This document shows positions 8,046 to 16,740 of a stretch of 64,000 nucleotides of DNA, in pieces (position 1 is the first letter of the stretch; each line of letters begins with the position of its first letter). The stretch covers positions 310,001 to 374,000 of the forward strand of contig JACJXD010000002.1 of the NCBI GenBank assembly GCA_020636845.1, given 5' to 3'. The translations under genes were made by a program, and so were the position numbers. The notes below the pieces were generated by a model, which searched no databases, was not told the origin of the DNA, and worked only from the letters and a program-made list of their open reading frames with translations. The DNA comes from Bacteroidales bacterium (GTDB taxonomy: Bacteria > Bacteroidota > Bacteroidia > Bacteroidales > Tenuifilaceae).

Positions 8046-8825
8046 TTGAAAATACTGTGCAAAATAGTTTTTCTTATCCTTTTGCTGTGTTTTAATTATA
8101 CAGCATTTTCGCAAGAGGTGTTTTTCCCGGAAGATTCGGTACAAGTGGTAAATTTTAGGCTCATCGATGCAAAAACTTCAGAGCCTGTAGGTTTAGCCCA
8201 TTTGTTGAATTATTCCAGAGGTATAGGTAGTATTTCCGACATGCTGGGCTACGTAACCATTCGTGTTGGAGTTGGCGACAGTATTCGAATATCGGCTATT
8301 GGTTATTATTCCAGAGGATTATACTCGTGGGGACAGTATAAAAAGGATTCTCTTTTTTACACGATAAAATTATTGCCCAAAGTTTATGAACTTCAACCTG
8401 TAACCATTTCGCGTTTTACAACATACGATAGGTTTTTAAGGCAGGTTGCCAGTTTAAGGTTGATGCCTACAAAGGAGGAGTTGTTACAGTTACGAGTGGA
8501 GACTTATCTGTCTAACGCAATTAAGCGTATGGATTTGAAAACGTTACCTCAAACTTCGGGAGGAATTATTTTTGGACAGGATTGGTATTCAAGGCAAAAG
8601 GAAAAACTTAAGGAGTATCTCCAAAAGGAAAAAGAGCGGAATGTAGTGGAACAAAAGTATAATCCGGGAATTGTTCAGGAATTAACAGGGTTGTCGGGTA
8701 ACGAGTTGTACGATTTTTTGGGTTATCTGAATTTTGATGAAGAGTTTTTAAAAAACTCGTCGGATTACGAAATTCGCCGTGCTATTTTAGCAAAGTATAA
8801 CTTGTATAAAAAGAAGAAGGAGTAA
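8046..8825 (+). CDS. secreted protein with carboxypeptidase-regulatory-like domain
   Basis: 259 residues starting at TTG, the first codon after the promoter that reads into a signal peptide (hydrophobic residues about 4-18, cleavage near AFSQ). Residues about 30-110 form a CarboxypepD_reg-like beta-sandwich: VNFRLIDAKTSEPVGLAHL, then GSISDMLGYVTIRV and DSIRISAIGYYS. Such domains are common at the N-terminus of TonB-dependent receptors and DUF5686-type proteins, but here the rest is a charged helical region without a barrel. The threonine-dehydratase-type gene starts 20 bases downstream. It is probably periplasmic or surface-attached; function unknown. Confidence 0.72.
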   Translation: MKILCKIVFLILLLCFNYTAFSQEVFFPEDSVQVVNFRLIDAKTSEPVGLAHLLNYSRGIGSISDMLGYVTIRVGVGDSIRISAIGYYSRGLYSWGQYKKDSLFYTIKLLPKVYELQPVTISRFTTYDRFLRQVASLRLMPTKEELLQLRVETYLSNAIKRMDLKTLPQTSGGIIFGQDWYSRQKEKLKEYLQKEKERNVVEQKYNPGIVQELTGLSGNELYDFLGYLNFDEEFLKNSSDYEIRRAILAKYNLYKKKKE

Positions 8826-8845
8826 CTTTTTGATATTTGTAATTT

Positions 8846-9811
8846 ATGTTGAGTAAAGAATTTCCATCGGTTTCTGACATCGAAGAAGCATACCAACGAA
8901 TTAAGGATATGGTACATCGTACTCCGGTGTTAACATCTCAAAGCATTAACAAAATAGCAGGGGCTAATCTATTTTTTAAGTGCGAAAATTTTCAAAAAGT
9001 TGGTGCATTTAAGTTTCGTGGAGCATCCAATGCTGTAACCATGTTGAGCAGCGAGGCTGCTAAAAATGGAGTGGCAACTCATAGTTCGGGAAACCATGCG
9101 GCTGCATTGGCATTGGCTGCACGAAATAAGGGTATTCCTGCATACATTGTAATGCCCGAGAATGCTCCGGTAATTAAAAAGAAGGCAGTTGAAGGGTATG
9201 GCGGAATAATAACTTTTTGCAAGTCAACGCAACAGGATAGGGAAGAAACCCTTGCTAAAATTCAACAGAAAACAGGTGCGGCATTTATTCACCCGTATAA
9301 TAATTTCGATGTAATTTGCGGACAAGGAACAGTTGCTTTAGAATTAATGCAAGACGTAGAAAGCCTAGATTGCGTTATGACGCCTGTTGGTGGCGGTGGG
9401 TTGCTTAGCGGTGTGTCCACTTATGTTAAGGGTCGGTTCCCTAAAGTTAGGGTTTTTGGAGCAGAACCCGCCATGGCCGACGATGCGTTTCGTTCGTTAC
9501 GCGACGGCAAACTTTATCCATCGGTAAACCCTAAAACCATTGCCGATGGGCTACTTACCTCGCTTTGCCCTTTAACCATGGGTATTCTTTCTAAGAACTG
9601 CGATGGCATTTTAACGGCTACAGAGGAGAACATTGTTAAGGCAATGCGAATGATATGGGAGCGCATGAAGATTATAGTTGAACCGTCGTCGGCAGTGCCT
9701 TTAGCCGTAGTAATAGAGCACCCCGAAAAGTTTCAAGGGAAAAAGGTTGGCCTTGTAATTTCGGGAGGAAATGTCGATTTGAACAAATTGCCGTGGCTTG
9801 CTAAAGAGTAA
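8846..9811 (+). CDS. threonine/serine dehydratase-type PLP enzyme
   Basis: 321-residue fold-type II PLP enzyme. The Schiff-base lysine lies in GAFKFRGASNA (about residue 53), the substrate/carboxylate loop is SSGNHAAALA, and the phosphate-binding glycine loop is GGGGL. The C-terminal SGGNVD is also typical. There is no C-terminal ACT regulatory domain, so it resembles the short catabolic threonine dehydratase (TdcB) or serine racemase/dehydratase group rather than isoleucine-regulated IlvA; sequence alone does not separate these. It would yield 2-oxobutyrate or pyruvate plus ammonia. It lies 20 bases after the secreted protein gene. Confidence 0.85.
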   Translation: MLSKEFPSVSDIEEAYQRIKDMVHRTPVLTSQSINKIAGANLFFKCENFQKVGAFKFRGASNAVTMLSSEAAKNGVATHSSGNHAAALALAARNKGIPAYIVMPENAPVIKKKAVEGYGGIITFCKSTQQDREETLAKIQQKTGAAFIHPYNNFDVICGQGTVALELMQDVESLDCVMTPVGGGGLLSGVSTYVKGRFPKVRVFGAEPAMADDAFRSLRDGKLYPSVNPKTIADGLLTSLCPLTMGILSKNCDGILTATEENIVKAMRMIWERMKIIVEPSSAVPLAVVIEHPEKFQGKKVGLVISGGNVDLNKLPWLAKE

Positions 9812-9853
9812 ATTTCGTTTGTAGCGTTGATTTTCTTTTTCAATTTATAATTT

Positions 9854-9870
9854 TACTTGTCGAACAAGTA
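9854..9870. repeat. short perfect inverted repeat upstream of dxs
   Basis: TACTTGT-CGA-ACAAGTA, a seven-base perfect palindrome arm with a three-base centre and no T-run on either side. It lies about 100 bases upstream of the dxs -7 box; possibly an operator, otherwise chance. Confidence 0.3.
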
Positions 9871-9970
9871 GTGTCAACAACATTCTGTTGCATGTTTGCT
9901 AACATTTTGCAAGGTGTAACGGAGGTGTTGTTATTTTAATTTTAGTGTAAATAATTCGCAACAAAATGTC

Positions 9971-9978
9971 TAACTTTG
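9971..9978 (+). promoter_or_regulatory. -7 promoter box (TAACTTTG) for dxs
   Basis: Exact TAnnTTTG match. It overlaps the alternative TTG codon at 9976, which argues that translation starts at the ATG at 10006 instead. Confidence 0.55.
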
Positions 9979-10005
9979 TTGTTTAACAGGAAGAAGCGAG
10001 AGGAG

Positions 10006-11931
10006 ATGAGTAGTAGTTTTAACCTTCTGAATCAAATAAATTCGCCAGACGATATTAAGCGGCTTAAACCCGAAGAGTTGGTTAGTTTAAGTGGGGAACT
10101 TCGTGATTTTATTATCGACGTACTTTCGTCGAATCCGGGACATTTCGGGGCAAGTCTTGGTGTTGTGGAACTTACGGTGGCTTTACATTACGTATTTAAT
10201 ACTCCGTACGATAGAATAATTTGGGATGTAGGGCATCAGGCATACGGGCATAAAATTCTCACAGGACGTCGCGATGTATTTCATACTAATAGGAAGTATG
10301 GTGGAATTAGCGGTTTTCCCAGACGTGACGAAAGCCCTTACGATGCTTTTGGTGTTGGACACTCTTCTACGTCTATTTCTGCGGCAGTTGGAATGTCGGT
10401 AGCATCTTCGTTAAAGTTGGAGCCTCGGCAGGTAGTGGCGGTTATTGGCGATGGAGCCCTTACAGGAGGAATGGCATTCGAAGGTCTTAACCATGGAGGC
10501 AGCCTGAAATCGAACTTGCTAGTAATTCTTAACGATAATAATATTTCTATTGACCCGAGCGTTGGGGCGTTAAAGGAATACTTGCTGGATATTTCAACCT
10601 CAAGAACTTATAATAAGTTGAAGGAGGATGTTTGGGAGTTTTTGGGCAAGGTGGAGCGTGTTGGTCCCAAAACACGGTCGGTTGTTCAGAAGTTTGAAAA
10701 TGCGATAAAAGCGACTCTTTTAAAGCAGAGTAATCTTTTCGAGTCCTTGGGTTTTAGATATTTTGGCCCTGTGGACGGTCACGATGTGGTTTATCTTACA
10801 AAGGTTTTAAATGATTTAAAGAATATTCCGGGCCCTAAACTTTTGCATTGTGTAACAATTAAGGGAAAAGGTTATAGCCCAGCCGAGAAAAGTCAAACGG
10901 CATTTCATGCTCCGGGTTTGTTTAATAGGGAGACCGGCGAGCGAATAGTTGTAAATACCGAACAGCCGTTACCTCCTAAATTTCAGGATGTTTTTGGAGA
11001 AACGCTGGTTGAACTTGCCGAAAAAAATCCGAAGATTGTAGGCATTACTCCTGCCATGGCAACGGGATCGTCATTAAACATAATGATGGAAAAGATGCCC
11101 GATAGGGCATTCGATGTGGGAATTGCGGAACAACATGCGGTTACATTTTCGGCAGGATTGGCAGCCGAAGGATTAATCCCATTTTGCAATATATACTCAA
11201 CCTTTATGCAACGGGCTTTCGACCAGGTTATTCACGATGTAGCCCTTCAGAATTTGCACGTTGTTTTTTGTTTGGATAGGGGTGGCCTTGTCGGTGACGA
11301 TGGTGCCACTCATCACGGAGCGTTCGATTTAGCATATATGCGTTTAATTCCGAATATTACCGTTTCTGCTCCAATGAACGAGGAGGAACTTCGAAATATG
11401 ATGTTTACAGCGCAAAAGGATGGCATGGGGCCGTTTTCCATTCGCTATCCTAGAGGCCGTGGTGTTATGGTAGATTGGCGCAAACCTTTACGTGAGATTA
11501 CTGTAGGTAAAGGACGAATACTGCAAAAGGGTTCCGATATTGCCATTTTAACCATAGGTCATGTTGGCAATATGGCCGAAATTGCTGTTGAAAAGTTATC
11601 CGTTGACGGTATATCTGTTTTTCATGCCGATATGCGGTTTGTAAAACCTATCGATACGGATATTCTTGCTTATGTCGGGCAACATTTCAATACGGTAATT
11701 ACCGTAGAGGATGGCTGTTTGCCCGGAGGATTTGGGAGTGCGGTAATCGAGTGGCTTAACGATAACGGCTATAACACAAAGGTTGTCCGTTTAGGTATTC
11801 CCGATCAGTTTATTGAGCATGGAACGCAAACTCAACTTTATACCTATTGCCAGTTCGATATCGAAAATATTTATCAAACAGCAAAAAAGTATGCCAAGGT
11901 AAAAGGAAAAATCACTACAGCCCGTTTTTAG
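10006..11931 (+). CDS. dxs: 1-deoxy-D-xylulose-5-phosphate synthase
   Basis: Condenses pyruvate and glyceraldehyde 3-phosphate, the first step of the MEP isoprenoid pathway. About 641 residues from the ATG at 10006, a normal length. Visible are the N-terminal histidine region (WDVGHQAYGHKILTGRR), the TPP/metal motif GDGALTGGMAFEGLNHGG, the central GVAEQHAVTF-type segment here as VGIAEQHAVTFSAGLA, DRGGLVGDDGATHHGAFD, and the C-terminal transketolase domain. The upstream in-frame TTG is rejected because it lies inside the -7 box. It ends at a strong bidirectional terminator shared with tRNA-Gly. Confidence 0.96.
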   Translation: MSSSFNLLNQINSPDDIKRLKPEELVSLSGELRDFIIDVLSSNPGHFGASLGVVELTVALHYVFNTPYDRIIWDVGHQAYGHKILTGRRDVFHTNRKYGGISGFPRRDESPYDAFGVGHSSTSISAAVGMSVASSLKLEPRQVVAVIGDGALTGGMAFEGLNHGGSLKSNLLVILNDNNISIDPSVGALKEYLLDISTSRTYNKLKEDVWEFLGKVERVGPKTRSVVQKFENAIKATLLKQSNLFESLGFRYFGPVDGHDVVYLTKVLNDLKNIPGPKLLHCVTIKGKGYSPAEKSQTAFHAPGLFNRETGERIVVNTEQPLPPKFQDVFGETLVELAEKNPKIVGITPAMATGSSLNIMMEKMPDRAFDVGIAEQHAVTFSAGLAAEGLIPFCNIYSTFMQRAFDQVIHDVALQNLHVVFCLDRGGLVGDDGATHHGAFDLAYMRLIPNITVSAPMNEEELRNMMFTAQKDGMGPFSIRYPRGRGVMVDWRKPLREITVGKGRILQKGSDIAILTIGHVGNMAEIAVEKLSVDGISVFHADMRFVKPIDTDILAYVGQHFNTVITVEDGCLPGGFGSAVIEWLNDNGYNTKVVRLGIPDQFIEHGTQTQLYTYCQFDIENIYQTAKKYAKVKGKITTARF

Positions 11932-11990
11932 ATTGATTTTTAAGTATTACGCACGCTGTTGAATGCTTAATGGACAATCCCATTATAAAA

Positions 11991-12026
11991 AAGAAGGCTG
12001 CCAAATTTTGGCAGCCTTCTTTTTTT
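11991..12026. terminator. bidirectional terminator between dxs and tRNA-Gly
   Basis: Long stem AAGAAGGCTGCCAAA / TTTGGCAGCCTTCTT flanked by A-runs on the left and T-runs on the right, so it can end dxs on the plus strand and tRNA-Gly on the minus strand. Confidence 0.9.
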
Positions 12027-12101
12027 GGAGCGGGAAACGAGGCTCGAACTCGCGACCCTCAGCTTGGGAAGCTGATGCTCTACCAACTGAGCTATTCCCG
12101 C
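12026..12101 (-). tRNA. tRNA-Gly (anticodon CCC)
   Basis: Complete 76-base cloverleaf with encoded CCA. Acceptor GCGGGAA pairs with TTCCCGC; D arm GCTCAGTTGGTAGAGC; anticodon stem TCAGC/GCTGA with loop TTCCCAA (anticodon CCC, reads GGG); T arm GCGAG-TTCGAGC-CTCGT with one G-U pair. Discriminator base U. A TAnnTTTG box lies 16 bases upstream and the shared hairpin terminates it. Confidence 0.95.
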
Positions 12102-12116
12102 ATTACTTTTGTTGAG

Positions 12117-12124
12117 CAAAAGTA
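12117..12124 (-). promoter_or_regulatory. -7 promoter box (TACTTTTG) for tRNA-Gly
   Basis: Minus-strand TACTTTTG, 16 bases before the first base of the tRNA, about the right distance for a transcript starting just ahead of the mature tRNA. Confidence 0.6.
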
Positions 12125-12155
12125 AACATTTTTTTTAATAGCAGGGTTTTGTGTG

Positions 12156-13037
12156 CTAAAATAAGTTTAGCGGGTCTAAAATACTTTTAATAATATTCCG
12201 TTGTTCCCCCGATGCTGCGCTGTTAAGCGTAATTACCGGAATAGGCGATTCGTTTATAATATGATGGGCAAAGGCACCTAGGTAGTTGTCTATTCCTACC
12301 GATTCGCGGTGTGTCATTATAATAATTGCATCGCATTTTATGTCCTGGGCATATTCAATAATTGCCCTATAGGCAAAATCCTCATCTTTCTGCAAAATTT
12401 TAGTCGAGTACAAAATGTTGTTTTCCTTGTAAAACTGTTGGTACTTGTTCATTTTGTCGTTTATACGGCTATCCTCAGGCTTAATATCGCCAAAAACCAC
12501 TGATGTTATGTGCAAGCTGGAGTCGAATGCTAAAGCAATGGCTATTGAGTTAAAGAGTTTTAGCCGACAATCCTTTGTAAGGTCTAATGGAACCAGAATT
12601 CTTTTTAAAATTGTTGGAGTTACACTTTTAACGGTAATTACCGGCTGTTTGGCCGAAATAATAACGTTGGATAGTGTAGCCCCAAGTTTTTGCTCGCCTC
12701 TTGCGTTGGGGTAGTTATCGACCATTAAGATGTACCTTGCTCCAATTTCGTTGGCGTAGGAAACTATCTTTTCGTGCCTTTTACCCTGAAGTACGGAGTA
12801 TTTAGTTTTTTCGGGAAGTTGGAATTCCTTCGAAACTTTTACCAGTTTATTAAAGGCATCGTTAACTATTTTTTCGGGTTTAACATCCTCGAGCCACCAT
12901 TCATTAAGGTCAAGTACGTATAAAAGATGAATTTCTGCCGAAATGGTTGGTGCAAGTTTTTTCCCAAACTCAACAGCAAGTTTAAAATGGTCCTTAAAAT
13001 CAACAGGAATAAGAATAGTGCTTTGTTGTTCTTTCAC
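12156..13037 (-). CDS. universal stress protein, tandem UspA domains
   Basis: 293 residues made of two UspA-type Rossmann-like domains, about 1-140 and 145-280. Each begins with a hydrophobic strand ending in aspartate (ILIPVDF and ILVPLDL) and ends with a segment before a PVIT strand (LSNVIISAKQPVITV; AHHIINESPIPVITL). The canonical G-2x-G-9x-G nucleotide loop is weak in both halves, so ATP binding is uncertain. Cytoplasmic, monocistronic, with a TAnnTTTG box immediately upstream that abuts the end of sdhB. Probably a stress or starvation-responsive protein; the partner is unknown. Confidence 0.87.
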   Translation of the reverse strand: MKEQQSTILIPVDFKDHFKLAVEFGKKLAPTISAEIHLLYVLDLNEWWLEDVKPEKIVNDAFNKLVKVSKEFQLPEKTKYSVLQGKRHEKIVSYANEIGARYILMVDNYPNARGEQKLGATLSNVIISAKQPVITVKSVTPTILKRILVPLDLTKDCRLKLFNSIAIALAFDSSLHITSVVFGDIKPEDSRINDKMNKYQQFYKENNILYSTKILQKDEDFAYRAIIEYAQDIKCDAIIIMTHRESVGIDNYLGAFAHHIINESPIPVITLNSAASGEQRNIIKSILDPLNLF

Positions 13038-13068
13038 GGGTTTTTATTTTTAAATTTTTAAAGTGAAG

Positions 13069-13076
13069 CAAATATA
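13069..13076 (-). promoter_or_regulatory. -7 promoter box (TATATTTG) for universal stress gene
   Basis: Minus-strand TATATTTG, 31 bases upstream of the stress-protein start and directly adjacent to the sdhB stop codon. Confidence 0.45.
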
Positions 13077-13820
13077 TTAGTCTTTAAGTTTTGCAACAAA
13101 GTATTCGCGATTAAGTTTAGCAATTGTACTAATAGAAATGCCTTTCGGGCATTCAGCCTCACAAGCACGCGTGTTTGTACAACTTCCAAAGCCTAACTCG
13201 TCCATCTTGGCAATCATTCGCTTTACTCGCTCGGCAGCCTCAATCCTTCCCTGAGGAAATTGCGCTAGGTGGGTTACTTTTGCAGCGATAAACAGCATTG
13301 CCGAAGCATTTTTGCAAGCAGCCACACATGCTCCACAGCCAATGCACGATGCCGTGTCGAAAGCGACATCGGCGTTATGTTTAGGAACGGGAATGGCATT
13401 TGCATCCTGAGCGGCCCCTGCGTTTACGCTTATGTAACCTCCGGCTTGTATTATTTTATCGAAAGCCGAACGGTCAACAATTAAATCTTTAACAACGGGA
13501 AATGCTCTTGCGCGCCAGGGCTCTACGGTTATTGTATCTCCGTCTTTAAACTTTCGTAAGCGTAACTCGCAGGTTGTAACTTTACGGTCGTTTCCGTGAG
13601 GTCGGCCGTTAATGTAAATCCCGCACGACCCGCAAATCCCTTCTCTACAATCGTGGTCGAAAGCCACAGGACTTTTTCCTTCTGCTATTAGTTGCTGGTT
13701 TAACGAGTCGAGCATTTCCAAAAACGACATGTCGGGAGCAACATTGTCGAGTTTATAAGTTTCGAATTTTCCTTTAGAGCGGGCGTCTTTCTGTCGCCAT
13801 ATTTTTAAAGTGATTTTCAT
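13077..13820 (-). CDS. sdhB: succinate dehydrogenase/fumarate reductase iron-sulfur subunit
   Basis: 247 residues carrying electrons between the flavoprotein and the membrane haem subunit. The plant-type [2Fe-2S] ligands are in CREGICGSCGIYINGRPHG, the [4Fe-4S] cluster motif is CIGCGACVAACKN, and the third cluster motif is CTNTRACEAECPKG. All cysteines expected for the three clusters are present. Third gene of the sdhCAB operon, 30 bases downstream of sdhA. In Bacteroidota this complex type can run as succinate:quinone oxidoreductase or as fumarate reductase; the sequence does not settle the direction. Confidence 0.95.
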   Translation of the reverse strand: MKITLKIWRQKDARSKGKFETYKLDNVAPDMSFLEMLDSLNQQLIAEGKSPVAFDHDCREGICGSCGIYINGRPHGNDRKVTTCELRLRKFKDGDTITVEPWRARAFPVVKDLIVDRSAFDKIIQAGGYISVNAGAAQDANAIPVPKHNADVAFDTASCIGCGACVAACKNASAMLFIAAKVTHLAQFPQGRIEAAERVKRMIAKMDELGFGSCTNTRACEAECPKGISISTIAKLNREYFVAKLKD

Positions 13821-13850
13821 CTTCCTTGAAAATTTTCATTAGTTATTTTT

Positions 13851-15770
13851 CTACTTGTAGCTACGCTCCTGAAGTTTAACGAACTCAAATTTCAACTCTT
13901 CTTTATGAAGAATTGGTTCTTTGCCATCGCCGGCAAATTCCCATGCCGCTACATACGAAAAATGTTCATCATCGCGTTTTGCTTCGCCGTTTTCCGTTTG
14001 ACTTTCCTCCCGAAAATGAGCACCGCAACTTTCGCGTCTGTTTAATGCATCAAAAACCAACAGTTTTCCAAGTTCAAGAAAATCGGCTACGCGATTGGCT
14101 TTTTCCAGTTCTTGGTTGAGTTCATTTGCCGTGTCGGGAACCTTAAGGTTTTTCCAAAATTCTTCTTTTAACTCATCAAGTTGAATAAGTGCCTTTTTTA
14201 AACCCTCTTCGTTGCGGACCATTCCGCAGTAGTCCCACATAATTTTTCCCAAACGTTTATGAAACGATGTAGCAGTTTCGGTTCCTCCGATGGAAAGCAA
14301 CTTCTCAATTCTTTCTTTTACGCCATTTTCCGCATTCTCAAATTCGGGAGAGTTGACAGAAATTTTAGGAGTTCTAATGTCATCGGCAAGATAATCGGCT
14401 ATGGTGTAGGGTATAATAAAATAGCCGTCGCCGGAAGTTTGCATTAAGGAACTGGCTCCAAGCCGGTTGGCGCCGTGATCGCTAAAGTTAGCCTCGCCAA
14501 TGGCAAAAAGCCCGGGAATGGTAGTCATTAAATTATAATCGACCCAAAGTCCGCCCATTGTATAATGACCGGCAGGGTAAATTCTCATTGGGGTTTCGTA
14601 CGGCGATTCTCCGGTAATTTTTTCGTACATCTCAAATAAATTGCCGTAGTTGTCTTCTATCGCGTTACGACCTTTCTTATTTATTGCATCTCGAAAATCG
14701 AGGTAAACCGATAACCCGGTAGGGCCAACTCCGTAACCTGCGTCGCAACGTTCCTTGGCTGCTCTGGATGCAACATCGCGAGGAACAAGATTTCCAAATG
14801 CCGGATAACGCCGTTCCAAGTAATAGTCGCGTTCATCTTCGGGAATATCGTTTGGGTTACGCTTATCGCCCTTTTGCTTGGGAACCCAAACTCGTCCGTC
14901 GTTTCGCAACGATTCGGACATCAGGGTTAACTTACATTGGTGGTCGTTTAGTACGGGAATGCTGGTTGGGTGAATTTGGACAAAGCTGGGATTGGCAAAA
15001 AGCGCTCCTTGCTTGAATGCCCTCCATGCAGAGGAACCATTGGAATTTAAGGCTAATGTGGAAAGGTAGTAAATAGTTCCGTAACCTCCGGTTGCCAAAA
15101 TAACGGCATGTGCGGAATGCCGTTCAATTTCGCCTGTAATAAGGTTTCGTGCAATTATTCCTCTGGCCTTTCCTTCGACAATAACTAAATCCATCATTTC
15201 CCGACGAGGGTACATTGTTACCGTTCCTTTCGCAATTTGACGGGACAGTGCCGAGTATGCTCCTATTAAGCATTGTTGGCCGGTTTGTCCTTTTGCGTAA
15301 AATGTGCGTGAAACCTGAACTCCTCCAAACGATCGATTTTCGATTAATCCGCCGTAATCCCTAGCAAATGGAACACCTAACGCGGTATAATGGTCAATTA
15401 CCTGATTGCTGACTTCGGCAGCGCGGTAAACGTTAGCCTCGCGGGCACGAAAATCGCCGCCCTTAAGCATATCGTAAAACAGTCGGTAAACACTATCGTT
15501 ATCGTTTTTATAGTTTTTTGTTGCATTTATACCTCCTTGTGCCGCTACGGAATGCGCTCGGCGAGGGCTGTCCTGATAGCAAAATACCTTTACGTTATAT
15601 CCCAATTCCCCTAGCGTAGATGCAGCCGAAGCCCCCGATAATCCTGTTCCCACAATAATTATATCGAGTTTTTTACGGTTTGCCGGATTAACCAAGCGTA
15701 ACTTTGCTTTGTGGTTAGTCCACTTGTCGGCAAGTGGCCCTTCGGGAATTTTTGCGTTTAACTTGCTCAT
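13851..15770 (-). CDS. sdhA: succinate dehydrogenase/fumarate reductase flavoprotein subunit
   Basis: 639-residue FAD-dependent catalytic subunit interconverting succinate and fumarate. The FAD-binding beta-alpha-beta is IIVGTGLSGASAASTLGELG; the covalent FAD histidine region is RRAHSVAAQGGINATKNYKN. Further family segments are QIHPTSIPVLN, YPAGHYTMGGLWVDYN and ANRLGASSLMQ. The C-terminal capping helical domain ends with NRRESCGAHFREES. It lies between sdhC (19 bases upstream) and sdhB and is co-transcribed with both. Start ATG; length is typical for the Bacteroidota B-type enzyme. Confidence 0.96.
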   Translation of the reverse strand: MSKLNAKIPEGPLADKWTNHKAKLRLVNPANRKKLDIIIVGTGLSGASAASTLGELGYNVKVFCYQDSPRRAHSVAAQGGINATKNYKNDNDSVYRLFYDMLKGGDFRAREANVYRAAEVSNQVIDHYTALGVPFARDYGGLIENRSFGGVQVSRTFYAKGQTGQQCLIGAYSALSRQIAKGTVTMYPRREMMDLVIVEGKARGIIARNLITGEIERHSAHAVILATGGYGTIYYLSTLALNSNGSSAWRAFKQGALFANPSFVQIHPTSIPVLNDHQCKLTLMSESLRNDGRVWVPKQKGDKRNPNDIPEDERDYYLERRYPAFGNLVPRDVASRAAKERCDAGYGVGPTGLSVYLDFRDAINKKGRNAIEDNYGNLFEMYEKITGESPYETPMRIYPAGHYTMGGLWVDYNLMTTIPGLFAIGEANFSDHGANRLGASSLMQTSGDGYFIIPYTIADYLADDIRTPKISVNSPEFENAENGVKERIEKLLSIGGTETATSFHKRLGKIMWDYCGMVRNEEGLKKALIQLDELKEEFWKNLKVPDTANELNQELEKANRVADFLELGKLLVFDALNRRESCGAHFREESQTENGEAKRDDEHFSYVAAWEFAGDGKEPILHKEELKFEFVKLQERSYK

Positions 15771-15789
15771 ATTGTGTGTTTCAGGTTAT

Positions 15790-16461
15790 CTATTTAAAAA
15801 TCAGAAAATATAGAGGAATTATGCTAAATCCAACACCTATAATTATGGCATAGACGTAAGCTATAATTTCGAGACGTTTAATCCATTTTGTTCCGTTCCA
15901 CCCAATGGTCTGAAATGCAGCCCAAAATCCGTGGCTAAGATGCAATCCTAAAAATATTGCTCCAATTATGTAAATTACATCGTATATCCAGTAGTTTACA
16001 AAAAGGCCGGATACCAGCGAATAGGTGTCGGAAATGCTGTTTCCGTTGTAGGTGATTGTATCGATTGCTCCAAATTTTATTTTCCAAAAGAAGTTGGCTA
16101 GGTGAATTACCATAAAAAGAAAAATGGTTGTGCCTAGAATGTACATGTTTTTGCTTGACCATGTGGATAGACCATTGGCAGCGGATTTTGAATACTTAAT
16201 TGGTCTTGCGTGTCGATTTTGCAACGTTAGATAAGTTGCATAAATAATGTGAACAACCAATCCAATAGCCAATATCGGTTCAATAATCTCAATCAATGGG
16301 TTTGTTGACATGAAGTGTGCAGCAAGGTTGAACGTTTCTCCGTCGCCTATCAGCAATGTTAGGTTTACACTTAGGTGTACGGCCAAAAAGAGCATTAAAA
16401 AGATACCGGTAATACTCATAATCAACTTTTTGCCAATTGAAGAGTTGAAAATTCCTGCCAT
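15790..16461 (-). CDS. sdhC: succinate dehydrogenase cytochrome b subunit
   Basis: 223 residues with five predicted transmembrane helices (about 13-35, 60-80, 103-125, 155-175, 197-220), as expected for the B-type single membrane anchor that carries two haems b and the quinone site. Histidines within or beside helices (H24, one in LVVHIIYA, one in MVIHLANFF, one in LHLSHGFW) are candidate axial ligands. First gene of sdhCAB. No SdhD subunit is present or needed for this type. Confidence 0.9.
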   Translation of the reverse strand: MAGIFNSSIGKKLIMSITGIFLMLFLAVHLSVNLTLLIGDGETFNLAAHFMSTNPLIEIIEPILAIGLVVHIIYATYLTLQNRHARPIKYSKSAANGLSTWSSKNMYILGTTIFLFMVIHLANFFWKIKFGAIDTITYNGNSISDTYSLVSGLFVNYWIYDVIYIIGAIFLGLHLSHGFWAAFQTIGWNGTKWIKRLEIIAYVYAIIIGVGFSIIPLYFLIFK

Positions 16462-16740
16462 AGTTTATATTGTTTATTTTGATTTTCAAGATATGAAAAA
16501 AATCTTGATTGATTAGTTGAGTCTGCGAACTTGTCTAAATATAATTTGTATGTATGTAAATATATTAATATTTGTAATGATTAAGTTGATAAAGTATGAA
16601 ATAAAAATTTGAGTTTACTGTTTTAAGATTCTAACAATAATTTGAAAAGAGAATAGATAGTTCTAATGTCAAAATGATGATGAAGTTTTTATAGTTTTAC
16701 ACAGTTAAATTGTAATTATTTTCATCTTTTACTAAGTATC

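Noticed and set aside
9976..10005. TTG start for dxs
   Set aside because: It lies inside the TAACTTTG promoter box; the ATG at 10006 gives the normal N-terminus.
15390..15614. Plus-strand frames across sdhA
   Set aside because: Shadow frames opposite conserved FAD-binding codons; no start signal or plausible domain.
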